A stretch of 64,000 nucleotides of DNA from Streptomyces ambofaciens ATCC 23877 (lineage in GTDB: Bacteria > Actinomycetota > Actinomycetes > Streptomycetales > Streptomycetaceae). Below the pieces are notes generated by a model. The model had not been told where the DNA came from. It ran no database searches and saw nothing but the letters and a program-made list of their open reading frames with translations. The position numbers and the translations under genes were made by a program. Positions 1-8,951 of the stretch are shown here, one piece after another. The first letter of the stretch is position 1, and each line of letters starts with the position of its first letter. Location: the NCBI RefSeq assembly GCF_001267885.1, contig NZ_CP012382.1:5629001-5693000 (forward strand), given 5' to 3'.

Positions 1-371
1 GTGAGCACCGCCCCCGCGCGGTCGACCAGGAGTGCCATCTCGTAGCCGACGAGGCCGATGTCGCACTCCGGGTGAGCGAGAACGGCCAGGGACGAGCCGT
101 CCGAGACGGACATGAGGAAGAGGAACCCGCGTTCCATCTCCACCACCGTCTGTGCCACGTTGCCGCCCTCGAAGATCCGGGACGCCCCGGCGGTCAGCGA
201 GGTCAGCCCGGAGGCGACGGCCGCGAGCTGGTCGGCGCGGTCGCGCGGAAAGCCCTCCGACATCGCCAGGAGGAGTCCGTCGGCGGACACGACGACGGTG
301 TGGGACACCCCCGGGGTGTTGTCCACGAAATTCGTGATCAACCAGTTGAGGTTCTGTGCCGCCTGGCTCAT
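1..371 (-). CDS. cvnB1: Roadblock/LC7-domain protein of a cvn conservon (CvnB type), 3' end outside window
   Basis: This is a Roadblock/LC7 protein, predicted to partner the membrane kinase encoded just upstream and a small GTPase encoded further on, outside the window. About 123 residues are visible from the ATG at 371. The N-terminus has the typical pattern of this family, with NWLITNFV followed by VSHTVVVSADGLLLAMS. A later stretch, GGNVAQTVVEMERGFLF, is the conserved core strand region. The family is usually 130-145 residues, so only the last few are missing. Only 9 bases separate it from the kinase stop, which indicates one transcript. In Streptomyces, cvn operons encode a kinase, a Roadblock protein, a DUF742 protein and a Ras-like GTPase. 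The numbering cvn1 is inferred from remembered gene order. Confidence 0.88.
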   Translation of the reverse strand, partial: MSQAAQNLNWLITNFVDNTPGVSHTVVVSADGLLLAMSEGFPRDRADQLAAVASGLTSLTAGASRIFEGGNVAQTVVEMERGFLFLMSVSDGSSLAVLAHPECDIGLVGYEMALLVDRAGAVL

Positions 372-380
372 CGGGCTCAA

Positions 381-3300
381 CTAACGCTCCTGCTGGTGAG
401 TGGGCCGCGGGTAGCTGCCGGTCTGGTTGGTACCGGCCTGACGGCCCTGTGCGATTCCCCGACGGAGATTGGTCAGCCGGCCGCGTACCTCGTCGGGCGC
501 ACGCGATACCTGCGGACCGTTCTGGTGCGACTGCTGCTGAGCCGTGCCCGGGACCAGGTTGGCCCGGGGCACCCGGCGCGGCAGGCCGGAGGTGGTGATT
601 CCGCCCGCGGCAGGCTGCCGGACGCGCTCGGCCTGCCGGACGAGGTCGTCGTTCGGCGAGCTGCGCCAGGCGGAGGTGGCGGGCCGCTGGGGGGCCGCCG
701 GGGTCTGGGGCTGGGCGGCCTGCGGCTCCGGGGTCGCGGCCGGGGCGCCCTGCTGGGCCCTCGCCTCGCGGTCCCCGTGGAACCAGTTGGTCTCCAGCGT
801 GTCGTACAGCGGGGTACGTCCGTCGCCGGGGCCGGAGGCCGGGGGCAGGGCCCAACCGTCACCGGGCCGCTGGGCGGCGGTCCCGTTGGCGTTGCCGCCC
901 GCGGGCTCCTGGTGGGCGGGACGCTGCTGCGGGGCCGGCGGACGCGGGGCGCCGAAGTCGTTCCCGCCGCGCGCGCCGTTGACCTGCGGGCGGTCGAACT
1001 GGCCGGTGGGGGCCGGGTTCTGCCGCTCCGGCAGCCGGTGCTGCCCGGTCGGGCCGTCGTTCCCGTCGTTCAGGTTCTGGTTCTGGTGCTGGGCGCCGGT
1101 GAACCGGCCGGTCGAGGCCGGGTCGTTCGGGCCCGCCTGGCCGGGCTGTGTGCCGAAGACGTCCGAGCGGACGAACGCCCCGCCGTCGTGCTGCGGAGCG
1201 GCCGGCTCGGGCCGCGCGAACTGGTCGTCGCGCGGGGCGCTCGCGCCGCCCTGGCCGTACTGCTCCTGGGGGTACTGGTTCTGGGAGTACTGCTCCTGGC
1301 CGTACTGCTCCTGACCGCCGTACTGCTCCTGGGCGGGCCGGCCGAACGGGCCGTTGTTCTGCTGCTGCTCCTGTCGGCGCGGGGCCGGGGCGTCGAAGTC
1401 CGGGCGGGCGAACTCGGCCGTGGCCGCGGGGCCCTGTGCCTCACCGAGCGCGGGGACCGCGGGCATCTCGGTGGTCGAGCCCGGACCCTGCCGGTCGTCG
1501 AAGCGCGGAGTGCGGTCCGTACGGGAGCTGTCCGGCTCCTCGTGGCCGCGCGGGGCGTCCAGCGAGGCACGGGGCACGGACGGCTGGGCGTTCTCGTCGC
1601 TCCAGCTCGGCGTGCGGGGCTGCGGACTGCCGCCGGGCAGCTCGGCCCGGGGACCGCCGCGCGGCGGCAGCTGCGGACGACGACCCTGCTCGGCGTCACC
1701 GTTGCCCTTGCCGCGGCGCTTGCCGCGCTGCGGAGGCGCCGAGGGACCGCGTCCGCCGCCGAACGCGTCCTGACCCTGCGGGTTGCCCGGCACGGCCGCG
1801 CCCTGCGGCGCGTTGGTGCCGGCGGCCTGCAGGCCCTGCGGCGCACCGGGTGCCTGACCGGCACCGGCACCGGCCGGAGCCGGGCGGTTCTGCTGGTGGG
1901 GTCCCGCCGGGGACTGGGGTCCGCGCGGTCCGCCCTGTCCGCCCGGCGCACCCGGGCGACCGCCCGCGTCGCGTCCGGGCAGCGCGGCCCGCGGTCCCTG
2001 TCCGGTCCCGAGCCGGCCGCCGCCCGGCGCACCGGCGCCGAGGGCACCGCCACCACCGAAGGCGCCGCCACCGAGGGCGCCACCGCCCTGGCCACCACCG
2101 CGCCGGGCCGCCGCGACACCGGCCGCGGCCTGCGCGGCGGCCGGACCGCCGTTGCCCGGCGCTCCCTGACCCTGCTTGGGCTGCGGCTTGCGGCCGCCCT
2201 GGGCGACGTCGACGGGCAGCATGACCAGCGCGGTCGTGCCACCGGAGTCGGACGGACGCAGCTGGATGCGGATGCCGTGGCGCTGCGAGAGCCGGCCGAC
2301 CACGAACAGACCCATGCGGCGGGAGACCGACACGTCCACGGTGGGCGGCGAGGCCAGCCGCTCGTTGATCGCGGCCAGGTCCTCCGGGGAGAGGCCGATG
2401 CCGGTGTCGTGGATCTCGATCAGCACGCGGCCGTCGGGCAGCGCGTGACCGGTGACCTTGACCTTGGTCTGCGGGGAGGAGAACGACGTCGCGTTCTCCA
2501 GCAGCTCGGCGAGCAGGTGCACGAGGTCGTTGACCACGCGGCCGGCGACCTCGGTGGTCGGCACGGAGGCCAGCTCGATGCGCTCGTACTGCTCCACCTC
2601 GGAGGCGGCGGCACGGAGCACGTCGACCAGCGGGACCGGGCGGGTCCAGCGGCGGCCGGGCTCCTCACCGGCGAGGACGAGGAGGTTCTCACCGTTACGG
2701 CGCATGCGCGTCGCGAGGTGGTCGAGCTTGAACAGCGAGGACAGCTGGTCCGGGTCGGCCTCGCGGGACTCCAGTTCGGAGATCAGCGAGAGCTGGCGCT
2801 GGATCAGGCCCTGGGAGCGGCGCGAGAGGTTGGTGAACATCGCGTTGACGTTGCCCCGCAGCAGGGCCTGCTCGGCGGCGAGGCGGACCGCCTCGCGGTG
2901 CACGTCGTCGAAGGCCGCGGCCACGCGGCCGATCTCGTCCCGGGAGTGCACGCCGACCGACTCCACCGAGGTGTCGACGTCCTGCGGGTCGGTCTCGGAG
3001 AGCTGCTTGACGAGCTCGGGCAGGCGGTCCTGGGCGACCCTGGTCGCGGTGTCCTCCAGGCGGCGCAGCGAGCGGATCATGGACCGCGCCACGACGAAGG
3101 CGCCGACCAGGGAGACGCCGAGCACGAGCAGGATGATCACACCGGAGATGATCGCCTCGCGCTCCGACTCGCTGCGCAGCTCGCGGGCCTGCTGCTCCAT
3201 GTCCTCCAGCAGCTTGAGCTCGATGTTCTTCATCTGCTGGATCTTGGTGGAGCTGTCGTCCAGCCAGTCCTGGTACGACCGGACCTTCAGGTCGTCCAGT

Positions 3301-4346
3301 CCGTTCACCTGGCCGAGGGCGCGGCCGGCGTACTGGTCCGACGACTCGATCACCGGGTTGCCCTCGGAGATCGGCTTGAGGAGCTCCTCGGCGCCCTCGC
3401 CGTAGATGCTCGTGAAGCTGCGGACCTCGGAGGTCTGGCTCTGGAGTGCCGACTGCGCGTAGAGCCGGTCGTTCTCGGAGAGCTTGCCCTTGGTGGTGTT
3501 GTTCGCCGGCAGCGCGGCCGCGAGGACCGCGCGCTGGATGGACGCGTACTCCTTGGCCGAGGAGAAGGCCGACAGGGCGCGCGTGCGCTGGATCATGTCG
3601 GGGTTGCTGGTCGCCTCCGCCATGTCCTGCGAGAGGTCGAGCAGGTGGGTGATCAGGCGGTGGTAGGCCTCGACGGTCTGGGTCGAGTTGGCCTTGGCCT
3701 GATAGGCGGTGCTGCGGATCTTGTTCAGGCCGTTCAGGTCGCTCGCGAGGCCGACCAGGCTGTCGCGGACGCCGACGAGGTTGCCGTCCTTGCTGGCGGC
3801 GTCGATCTCCTCGGAGTTGTCGAGGAAGTTCTTCAGGGCCCGGTCGGTCTTCTCCCGGTCGCCCTTGACGGCGATCGCGCTGGAGGTCGAGCCGTGCGCC
3901 AGCGGACCGGCGGACTGGTCGCGCTCTTCCTGGAGAGCGGCGGCCAGCTCGGTGGCCTGCTTGGTCATCTCCGTCAGCAGCTTCATGTTGTCGAGCTGCT
4001 GGATGTCGTCCATCGACTGGCTGATGCGCATCGCGCCCAGCGAGGTGGCCGCGACCACCGGGAGCGCGAGCAGCGACACCAGACGGGTCGAGATCCGCCA
4101 GTTGCGCAGGGCTATTCGCGGGCCGGGGCCGGGCGAGGTCTTGGCCGGCTTCGCGGACGGCTGCTGACCGGACGCGGACGCGGCCGGCTGGCCGGGGCGA
4201 CCGGCGCCGTCCCCGCCGTCGCCGGACTGGGCCTGGCCCGGGTTCTGGGCGTGCTGGGGCGAGGAGCTGACGGCCTTGGGGCCAGTCCCGCCGTGCGGCT
4301 CCGGCTCCGCCGAAGCGCTGCCATCCCTCTTGAAACGTCCCTGCAC
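381..4346 (-). CDS. cvnA1: Large nitrate-sensor-like histidine kinase of the cvn conservon (CvnA type)
   Basis: This is a membrane sensor kinase, 1321 residues from a GTG start (VQGRFKRDGS). The open frame extends 67 codons further, but the upstream part is low-complexity and antisense-like, and CAGAGG lies 12 bases before this GTG. Segment order: a Pro/Ser-rich cytoplasmic lead; a membrane helix at about 87-106; an extracellular helical domain like NIT sensors; a second helix at about 395-418; a HAMP region; a helical dimerisation segment with KLDHLATRMRRNGENLL near 535; and an HATPase domain at about 600-705, with N and G boxes in LAELLENATSF and DTGIGLSPEDL. After that comes a Gly/Pro/Gln-rich tail of about 600 residues with repeats of the QEQYGQ type. 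The tail is probably a flexible docking region for the Roadblock and GTPase partners (inference). It is first in an operon reading leftward. Confidence 0.9.
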   Translation of the reverse strand: MQGRFKRDGSASAEPEPHGGTGPKAVSSSPQHAQNPGQAQSGDGGDGAGRPGQPAASASGQQPSAKPAKTSPGPGPRIALRNWRISTRLVSLLALPVVAATSLGAMRISQSMDDIQQLDNMKLLTEMTKQATELAAALQEERDQSAGPLAHGSTSSAIAVKGDREKTDRALKNFLDNSEEIDAASKDGNLVGVRDSLVGLASDLNGLNKIRSTAYQAKANSTQTVEAYHRLITHLLDLSQDMAEATSNPDMIQRTRALSAFSSAKEYASIQRAVLAAALPANNTTKGKLSENDRLYAQSALQSQTSEVRSFTSIYGEGAEELLKPISEGNPVIESSDQYAGRALGQVNGLDDLKVRSYQDWLDDSSTKIQQMKNIELKLLEDMEQQARELRSESEREAIISGVIILLVLGVSLVGAFVVARSMIRSLRRLEDTATRVAQDRLPELVKQLSETDPQDVDTSVESVGVHSRDEIGRVAAAFDDVHREAVRLAAEQALLRGNVNAMFTNLSRRSQGLIQRQLSLISELESREADPDQLSSLFKLDHLATRMRRNGENLLVLAGEEPGRRWTRPVPLVDVLRAAASEVEQYERIELASVPTTEVAGRVVNDLVHLLAELLENATSFSSPQTKVKVTGHALPDGRVLIEIHDTGIGLSPEDLAAINERLASPPTVDVSVSRRMGLFVVGRLSQRHGIRIQLRPSDSGGTTALVMLPVDVAQGGRKPQPKQGQGAPGNGGPAAAQAAAGVAAARRGGGQGGGALGGGAFGGGGALGAGAPGGGRLGTGQGPRAALPGRDAGGRPGAPGGQGGPRGPQSPAGPHQQNRPAPAGAGAGQAPGAPQGLQAAGTNAPQGAAVPGNPQGQDAFGGGRGPSAPPQRGKRRGKGNGDAEQGRRPQLPPRGGPRAELPGGSPQPRTPSWSDENAQPSVPRASLDAPRGHEEPDSSRTDRTPRFDDRQGPGSTTEMPAVPALGEAQGPAATAEFARPDFDAPAPRRQEQQQNNGPFGRPAQEQYGGQEQYGQEQYSQNQYPQEQYGQGGASAPRDDQFARPEPAAPQHDGGAFVRSDVFGTQPGQAGPNDPASTGRFTGAQHQNQNLNDGNDGPTGQHRLPERQNPAPTGQFDRPQVNGARGGNDFGAPRPPAPQQRPAHQEPAGGNANGTAAQRPGDGWALPPASGPGDGRTPLYDTLETNWFHGDREARAQQGAPAATPEPQAAQPQTPAAPQRPATSAWRSSPNDDLVRQAERVRQPAAGGITTSGLPRRVPRANLVPGTAQQQSHQNGPQVSRAPDEVRGRLTNLRRGIAQGRQAGTNQTGSYPRPTHQQER

Positions 4347-4948
4347 TAGCGTCGCAACCTCTGGACCAGGCGCCCGGCCGCGTGAACGGCTGGGCACGGT
4401 GTCGGCGTCATGGGGGCGCCCTGAATTACGCCCCCGTGGTGGTCGTGAGTGACCGGCGCTGGTTCCCCCTTCTCGCCGCCGCTCGGCGCTGGTGTGCGCC
4501 CCCTGTGCACCGGCTCGATTCCGCAGCGGTCCGTGGAATTCCAGCACAGTGCCGGATCTCCAACAAGGCCCGTGGGCCAGGCCGTGACCTAGGTGACAGC
4601 ATGTGAGGGCCGAGTCACCGGACGTAGAAAGTGATCACCCGCAAATGGGGCGTATGCCCGCGAGTCGTCAGGGCTCGAAAGGTGTCCCAGTCGACATGAT
4701 CAGGAGCGGAATGATGGCTTCAGGTGGGCAATGTCTGTTTCGTCGGGGTGGTGCGCAAGCCTGAATTGACCGGTTTGACCCTTGATAAGTGAGCAAACTC
4801 ACACGCAGATCACGCACCCTGCTCGGGTCGACGGGGAATCGCATGTTTAGCCTGACGCTTTACAGAGAAGGCAAAACCGACAACCCGCGCCCTCGAAGGG
4901 GTTCTTGCAGCCCTCAGGCGCCCGGACACGACAGGGTCTCGTTCAACC
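4347..4948. other. Intergenic region between the conservon and the next operon
   Basis: About 600 bases separate the divergent conservon from the small gene at 4949. Local composition is clearly lower in GC than the flanking genes around 4620-4880. A short inverted repeat (GTGAG, four-base loop, CTCAC) lies at 4789-4802 beside the two TTGAC motifs at 4766-4778. This is the natural place for the conservon promoter and perhaps a rightward promoter. Short frames in it (for example 4382-4606) have no ribosome binding site and no recognisable protein pattern. Confidence 0.6.
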
Positions 4949-5137
4949 GTGAAGACGACGATGATGTTCCACAAGATCGCCAACCCGCGGCGCACGACGC
5001 TGGCGCACCTCGCCGGCGCGGACGAGCTGCAGACGCCGGAGCTGCCGGAGCACGCCGTCGAGCTCCCCACCCAGACCGCCAACCCCCGGCGCACCGTCCT
5101 CATGGAGATCCCGGTCGCGGCCACCGCCGCACAGTAG
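4949..5137 (+). CDS. Small protein with a repeated ANPRRT motif, function unknown
   Basis: A 62-residue reading frame from GTG, or 57-58 residues from the two ATG codons at 4961 and 4964. I do not recognise a described family. It is probably real: codon third positions are strongly G/C, an AGGG lies 12 bases before the GTG, and the protein has an internal echo. ANPRRTTL near the N-terminus returns as ANPRRTVLMEIPV near the C-terminus, on either side of an acidic segment (ELQTPELPEHAVELP). There is no signal peptide or membrane helix. The start is uncertain. The next gene begins about 170 bases later on the same strand, so it may be a separate transcript. Confidence 0.55.
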   Translation: MKTTMMFHKIANPRRTTLAHLAGADELQTPELPEHAVELPTQTANPRRTVLMEIPVAATAAQ

Positions 5138-5308
5138 TACGCGGGCCGGCCGCCCAGCGTTCGGCCGGCCCCCTGGAGCACCCGGGCGCCCGCGCGCCGG
5201 ACCGCCACCCGCAGGGGCCACGGCAGGCGATGCGCGAGGCGCCCGCCCCGTGCCGCGTTAGCCTGGAGCGTCAGACTCCAGCCAGCTCAGCAAGGGGCCA
5301 AGCAACCC

Positions 5309-6094
5309 GTGCGCATCGCCAGGTTCTCCATCGACGGGAACGTCGCCTTCGGCGCGGTCGAGGGCGACCAGCCGGACCAGCTCGTCCTCGACATCATCAA
5401 GGGCATCCCGTTCGCGGACTTCGAGCTCTCCGGCACCAAGGTGCCCCTGAGCAAGGTGCGGCTCCTGCCGCCCGTCCTCCCCAACAAGGTCGTCGCCTTC
5501 GGCCGCAACTACGCCGAGCACGCCCGCGAACTCGGCAACGAGGTGCCCGACGCCCCGTTCGCCTTCTTCAAGCCGTCCACCTCGGTCATCGGGCACGGCG
5601 ACGCCATCCAGTACCCCTCCTTCTCCGAGGAGCTGCACCACGAGGCCGAGCTCGCCGTCGTCATCGGCCGCATGTGCCGCGAGGTCCCGCGTGACCGCGT
5701 GAAGGACGTGATCTTCGGCTACACCTGCGCCAACGACGTCACCGCCCGCGACGTGCAGCGCCGCGAGAAGCAGTGGGCCAGGGCCAAGGGCTTCGACTCC
5801 TCCTGCCCGCTGGGGCCCTGGGTGGAGACGGACATCGACCTCGCCGCCGCGGCCGACCTGACCATCCAGCTCACGGTCAACGGCACCCAGCGCCAGCTCG
5901 GCCGCACCAGCGAGATGACCCACTCCATCGAGGACCTGGTCGTCAACATCTCCGAGGCCATGACGCTGCTGCCCGGCGACGTGATCCTCACGGGCACCCC
6001 GGCCGGAGTCGGGCCCCTGCACGTCGGCGACGAGGTCGCCGTCACCATCGAAGGCATCGGCACTCTCACCAACAAGGTTGTCAAGCGTGGCTAG
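5309..6094 (+). CDS. Fumarylacetoacetate hydrolase family protein
   Basis: 261 residues from GTG, with AAGGGG about 10 bases upstream. It belongs to the FAH/2-hydroxyhepta-2,4-diene-1,7-dioate isomerase superfamily of metal-dependent C-C hydrolases, isomerases and decarboxylases acting on beta-diketo acids. The short N-terminal region leads into the core, where the family sequence [14 protein letters not shown] is clear. Metal-binding acidic residues are expected in [12 protein letters not shown] and in the [11 protein letters not shown] stretch. The C-terminus has the usual [16 protein letters not shown]. The substrate cannot be told from sequence. Its stop overlaps the start of gltX by 8 bases, so the two are probably co-translated, an arrangement I recall as common in actinomycetes. 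Confidence 0.9.
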   Translation: MRIARFSIDGNVAFGAVEGDQPDQLVLDIIKGIPFADFELSGTKVPLSKVRLLPPVLPNKVVAFGRNYAEHARELGNEVPDAPFAFFKPSTSVIGHGDAIQYPSFSEELHHEAELAVVIGRMCREVPRDRVKDVIFGYTCANDVTARDVQRREKQWARAKGFDSSCPLGPWVETDIDLAAAADLTIQLTVNGTQRQLGRTSEMTHSIEDLVVNISEAMTLLPGDVILTGTPAGVGPLHVGDEVAVTIEGIGTLTNKVVKRG

Positions 6095-7571
6095 CGCATC
6101 CGGCTCCCCCGTACGCGTCCGTTTCTGTCCCTCGCCGACCGGTAACCCCCATGTGGGCCTGGTCCGCACCGCCCTGTTCAACTGGGCTTTCGCCCGGCAC
6201 CACCAGGGCACGCTGGTCTTCCGCATCGAGGACACCGACGCGGCCCGCGACTCCGAGGAGTCGTACCAGCAGCTCCTCGACTCGATGCGCTGGCTGGGCT
6301 TCGACTGGGACGAGGGCCCCGAGATCGGCGGCCCGCACGCGCCGTACCGCCAGTCGCAGCGCATGGACGTCTACCGGGACGTCGCCCAGAAGCTCCTGGA
6401 CGCCGGCCACGCCTACCGCTGCTACTGCTCCCAGGAGGAGCTGGACACCCGCCGCGAGGCCGCCCGAGCCGCGGGCAGGCCCTCCGGCTACGACGGCCAC
6501 TGCCGCGACCTGAGCGACGCCCAGGTCGAGGAGTACGTGGCGCAGGGCCGCGAGCCCATCGTCCGCTTCCGGATGCCCGACGAGACCATCACCTTCACGG
6601 ACCTCGTCCGCGGCGAGCTGACCTTCACCCCGGAGAACGTCCCGGACTACGGCATCGTCCGCGCCAACGGCGCCCCCCTCTACACGCTGGTCAACCCGGT
6701 CGACGACGCGTTGATGGAGATCACCCACGTCCTGCGCGGCGAGGACCTGCTCTCCTCCACCCCGCGCCAGATCGCGCTGTACAAGGCGCTGACCGAGCTG
6801 GGGATCGCCAAGGAGACCCCGGCCTTCGGGCACCTGCCGTACGTCATGGGGGAGGGCAACAAGAAGCTCTCCAAGCGCGACCCGCAGTCGAGCCTGAACC
6901 TCTACCGGGAGCGCGGCTTCCTCCCCGAGGGCCTGCTCAACTACCTCTCCCTGCTCGGCTGGTCGCTCTCCGCCGACCAGGACATCTTCTCGATCGAGGA
7001 GATGGTCGCGGCCTTCGACATCGGCGACGTCAACCCCAACCCGGCCCGCTTCGACCTGAAGAAGTGCGAGGCGATCAACGCCGACCACATCCGCATGCTC
7101 GAGGTGAAGGACTTCACCGAGCGCTGCCGCCCGTGGCTGAAGGCCCCCGTGGCGCCCTGGGCGCCGGAGGACTTCGACGAGGCCAAGTGGCAGGCGGTCG
7201 CGCCGCACGCGCAGACCCGCCTGAAGGTGCTCTCCGAGATCACGGACAACGTCGACTTCCTCTTCCTGCCGGAGCCGGTCACCGACGAGGCGAGCTGGGC
7301 GAAGGCCATGAAGGAGGGCTCGGACGCCCTGCTGCGCACCGCCCGCGAGAAGCTCGACGCGGCGGACTGGACGTCCCCGGAGTCCCTCAAGGAGGCGGTC
7401 CTGGCCGCCGGCGAGGCCCACGGCCTCAAGCTCGGCAAGGCCCAGGCCCCCGTCCGCGTCGCCGTCACCGGACGCACCGTCGGTCTGCCGCTCTTCGAGT
7501 CCCTGGAGGTCCTGGGCAAGGAGAAGGCGCTGGTCCGCATCGACGCCGCGCTGGCGAGGCTCGCGGCCTGA
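6087..7571 (+). CDS. gltX: Glutamyl-tRNA synthetase
   Basis: A class I aminoacyl-tRNA synthetase that charges tRNA-Glu with glutamate in the cytoplasm. In most actinobacteria it also mis-charges tRNA-Gln for later amidation. It has 494 residues from GTG at 6087, chosen because AAGG lies 9 bases upstream; the in-frame TTG at 6078 would put the start nearly on top of that site. The HIGH-type signature is in [11 protein letters not shown] near residue 20, and the KMSKS-type signature is KLSKRD near residue 260. The C-terminal anticodon-binding domain follows. It overlaps the preceding gene by 8 bases. The Glu/Gln tRNA cluster begins about 900 bases downstream, after one intervening gene, so charging enzyme and substrates are neighbours. 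Confidence 0.96.
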   Translation: MASASGSPVRVRFCPSPTGNPHVGLVRTALFNWAFARHHQGTLVFRIEDTDAARDSEESYQQLLDSMRWLGFDWDEGPEIGGPHAPYRQSQRMDVYRDVAQKLLDAGHAYRCYCSQEELDTRREAARAAGRPSGYDGHCRDLSDAQVEEYVAQGREPIVRFRMPDETITFTDLVRGELTFTPENVPDYGIVRANGAPLYTLVNPVDDALMEITHVLRGEDLLSSTPRQIALYKALTELGIAKETPAFGHLPYVMGEGNKKLSKRDPQSSLNLYRERGFLPEGLLNYLSLLGWSLSADQDIFSIEEMVAAFDIGDVNPNPARFDLKKCEAINADHIRMLEVKDFTERCRPWLKAPVAPWAPEDFDEAKWQAVAPHAQTRLKVLSEITDNVDFLFLPEPVTDEASWAKAMKEGSDALLRTAREKLDAADWTSPESLKEAVLAAGEAHGLKLGKAQAPVRVAVTGRTVGLPLFESLEVLGKEKALVRIDAALARLAA

Positions 7572-7588
7572 CCGCCCACCCGCGCCCC

Positions 7589-7623
7589 AGGGGCGGCTCC
7601 CGGACTCCCGGGGGCCGCCCCTT
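7589..7623 (+). terminator. Hairpin after gltX
   Basis: A 15-base arm (AGGGGCGGCTCCCGG) pairs with a second arm across a four-base loop, with one wobble position, followed by CTT. It lies 18 bases after the gltX stop and before the HAD gene, as expected for transcript termination in Streptomyces, where long U tracts are often absent. Confidence 0.7.
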
Positions 7624-7670
7624 CGCCGTACGGCCGGACGCGGCGGGCCCGGCGGCGCTACCGTCGGATC

Positions 7671-8405
7671 ATGAGCATCCGCGCCGTGGTCTGGGACGTC
7701 GACGACACCCTCTTCGACTACACCACCGCCGACCGTGAGGGCATGCGCGCCCACCTGGTGGCGGAGGGACTGCTCGCCGGCCACGGCTCGGCCGAGGAGG
7801 CCCTCGTGCGCTGGCGGGAGATCACCGAGCAGCAGTGGGGCCGGTTCGCGTCCGGAGAGGTCGACTTCGTCACACAGAGGCGCGACCGCACCCGCGTCTT
7901 CCTGGGCCGGCCCGAGCTGACGGACACCGAGGCCGACCTCTGGTTCCAGCGCTACGTCACGCACTACGAGGCCGCCTGGTCCCTCTTCCCGGACGTCCTG
8001 CCCGTCCTCGACGCCCTCGCCGAGAGCCACCGGCACGCCGTGCTCTCCAACTCCAGCCTCGTCGTCCAGGACCGCAAGCTGCGCGTCCTCGGCGTCCACC
8101 ACCGCTTCGAGGCCATCCTGTGCGCCGCCGAGCTGGGCGTCTCCAAGCCCGAGCCCGGCGCCTTCCTGGCGGCGTGCGACGCCCTCGGCCTCCCGCCGCA
8201 CGAGGTGGCCTACGTCGGCGACCACCCGGAGATCGACGGCCGCGGTGCCGCGGACGCCGGGCTGCTCTCGGTCTGGATCGACCGCGGCGGCGTGTACGCG
8301 GCCGTCGACCCGCCGGCCGGACCGCGCCGCATCGCCTCCCTCTCCGAACTCCCCGCGCTCCTCGGTGCCGATACTCGTTTTGGAGCCCCGTCCACCTTCG
8401 GGTAA
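7671..8405 (+). CDS. HAD-superfamily hydrolase, probable phosphatase
   Basis: 244 residues from ATG (MSIRAVVWDVDDT). This is a haloacid-dehalogenase fold enzyme with all four motifs: the nucleophile motif DVDDT at residues 9-13; the motif II serine in AVLSNSS; the motif III lysine in LGVSKPEPG; and the motif IV acidic pair in YVGDHPEIDGRGA. The cap is the helical C1 type, so a small phosphorylated substrate is likely, but the substrate is not identifiable. The last 26 bases of the gene contain what looks like the promoter of the tRNA cluster that follows, so the two functions share DNA. Confidence 0.9.
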   Translation: MSIRAVVWDVDDTLFDYTTADREGMRAHLVAEGLLAGHGSAEEALVRWREITEQQWGRFASGEVDFVTQRRDRTRVFLGRPELTDTEADLWFQRYVTHYEAAWSLFPDVLPVLDALAESHRHAVLSNSSLVVQDRKLRVLGVHHRFEAILCAAELGVSKPEPGAFLAACDALGLPPHEVAYVGDHPEIDGRGAADAGLLSVWIDRGGVYAAVDPPAGPRRIASLSELPALLGADTRFGAPSTFG

Positions 8406-8408
8406 TGT
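8380..8408 (+). promoter_or_regulatory. Predicted vegetative promoter for the tRNA cluster
   Basis: TTGGAG at 8380-8385, then 17 bases, then TAATGT at 8403-8408. This is a good match to the main sigma factor pattern (TTGACN, 16-18 bases, TANNNT). It straddles the end of the HAD gene and lies about 90 bases before the first tRNA, which fits a processed 5' leader. Confidence 0.6.
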
Positions 8409-8497
8409 TCTTCCTGCGCCGCCGGGGAGCGGGCCGAAAGGCCGGGAACCGGAAGCGCAAAGCTAGAACAGAGCCCCGCAAGGGCTTGCGTTCCAGT

Positions 8498-8569
8498 GGC
8501 CTATGGTGTAATTGGCAGCACGACTGATTCTGGTTCAGTTAGTCTTGGTTCGAGTCCAGGTAGGCCAGC
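8498..8569 (+). tRNA. tRNA-Gln(CUG), copy 1
   Basis: 72 bases without an encoded CCA. The acceptor arms are TGGCCTA and TAGGCCA with discriminator G. The anticodon stem ACTGA/TCAGT holds loop TTCTGGT (anticodon CTG). The T arm is CTTGG/CCAGG around TTCGAGT. It differs from the copy at 8836 only by paired changes in the acceptor and T stems. Confidence 0.95.
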
Positions 8570-8608
8570 TCGCAGAGCTCATCTGCACCGCGGAGATCAT
8601 CCGCAAAG

Positions 8609-8681
8609 CCCCCGTTGTGTAGCGGCCTAGCACGCTGCCCTCTCAAGGCAGTAGCGCCGGTTCGAATCCGGTCGGGGGTAC
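8609..8681 (+). tRNA. tRNA-Glu(CUC), copy 1
   Basis: 73 bases. The acceptor arm GCCCCCG pairs with CGGGGGT. The anticodon loop is CTCTCAA, giving anticodon CTC. The T arm is GCCGG/CCGGT around TTCGAAT. The anticodon stem here is CTGCC/GGCAG, while the other two copies have CCGCC/GGCGG, a compensated base-pair change. Confidence 0.95.
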
Positions 8682-8742
8682 AGATCCTTCCCGCGGGGAC
8701 GGTCAGGGTAGCTCCCGCCGACCCCGATGCAGGATCGCTAGG

Positions 8743-8815
8743 GCCCCCGTTGTGTAGCGGCCTAGCACGCCGCCCTCTCAAGGCGGTAGCGCCGGTTCGA
8801 ATCCGGTCGGGGGTA
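8743..8815 (+). tRNA. tRNA-Glu(CUC), copy 2
   Basis: 73 bases, identical in its core to the copy at 8952, with anticodon stem CCGCC/GGCGG and anticodon CTC. It belongs to the same rightward cluster of five, with 61 bases to the previous tRNA gene. Confidence 0.95.
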
Positions 8816-8835
8816 CAAACTGGTCTAAACCACAT

Positions 8836-8907
8836 TGGTCTATGGTGTAATTGGCAGCACGACTGATTCTGGTTCAGTTAGTCTAGGTTCGAGTCCTGGT
8901 AGACCAG
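8836..8907 (+). tRNA. tRNA-Gln(CUG), copy 2
   Basis: 72 bases, acceptor arms TGGTCTA/TAGACCA, anticodon CTG, T stem CTAGG/CCTGG. The upstream spacer contains another TGGTCTA (8821-8827), which could be a scar of a duplication. Confidence 0.95.
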
Positions 8908-8951
8908 CTCGGATCTGCGGCGGTGTAGTACTCAACGCTTGCAAGATCCTC

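Noticed and set aside
72..4349. Very long plus-strand frame (over 1400 codons) across the conservon
   Set aside because: It is the shadow of the kinase gene on the other strand. Its translation is Gly/Arg/Leu-rich with no domain, while the minus frame has HAMP and ATPase motifs.
4382..4606. 74-codon frame upstream of the conservon
   Set aside because: No ribosome binding site, overlaps the likely conservon promoter and shows no protein-like pattern.
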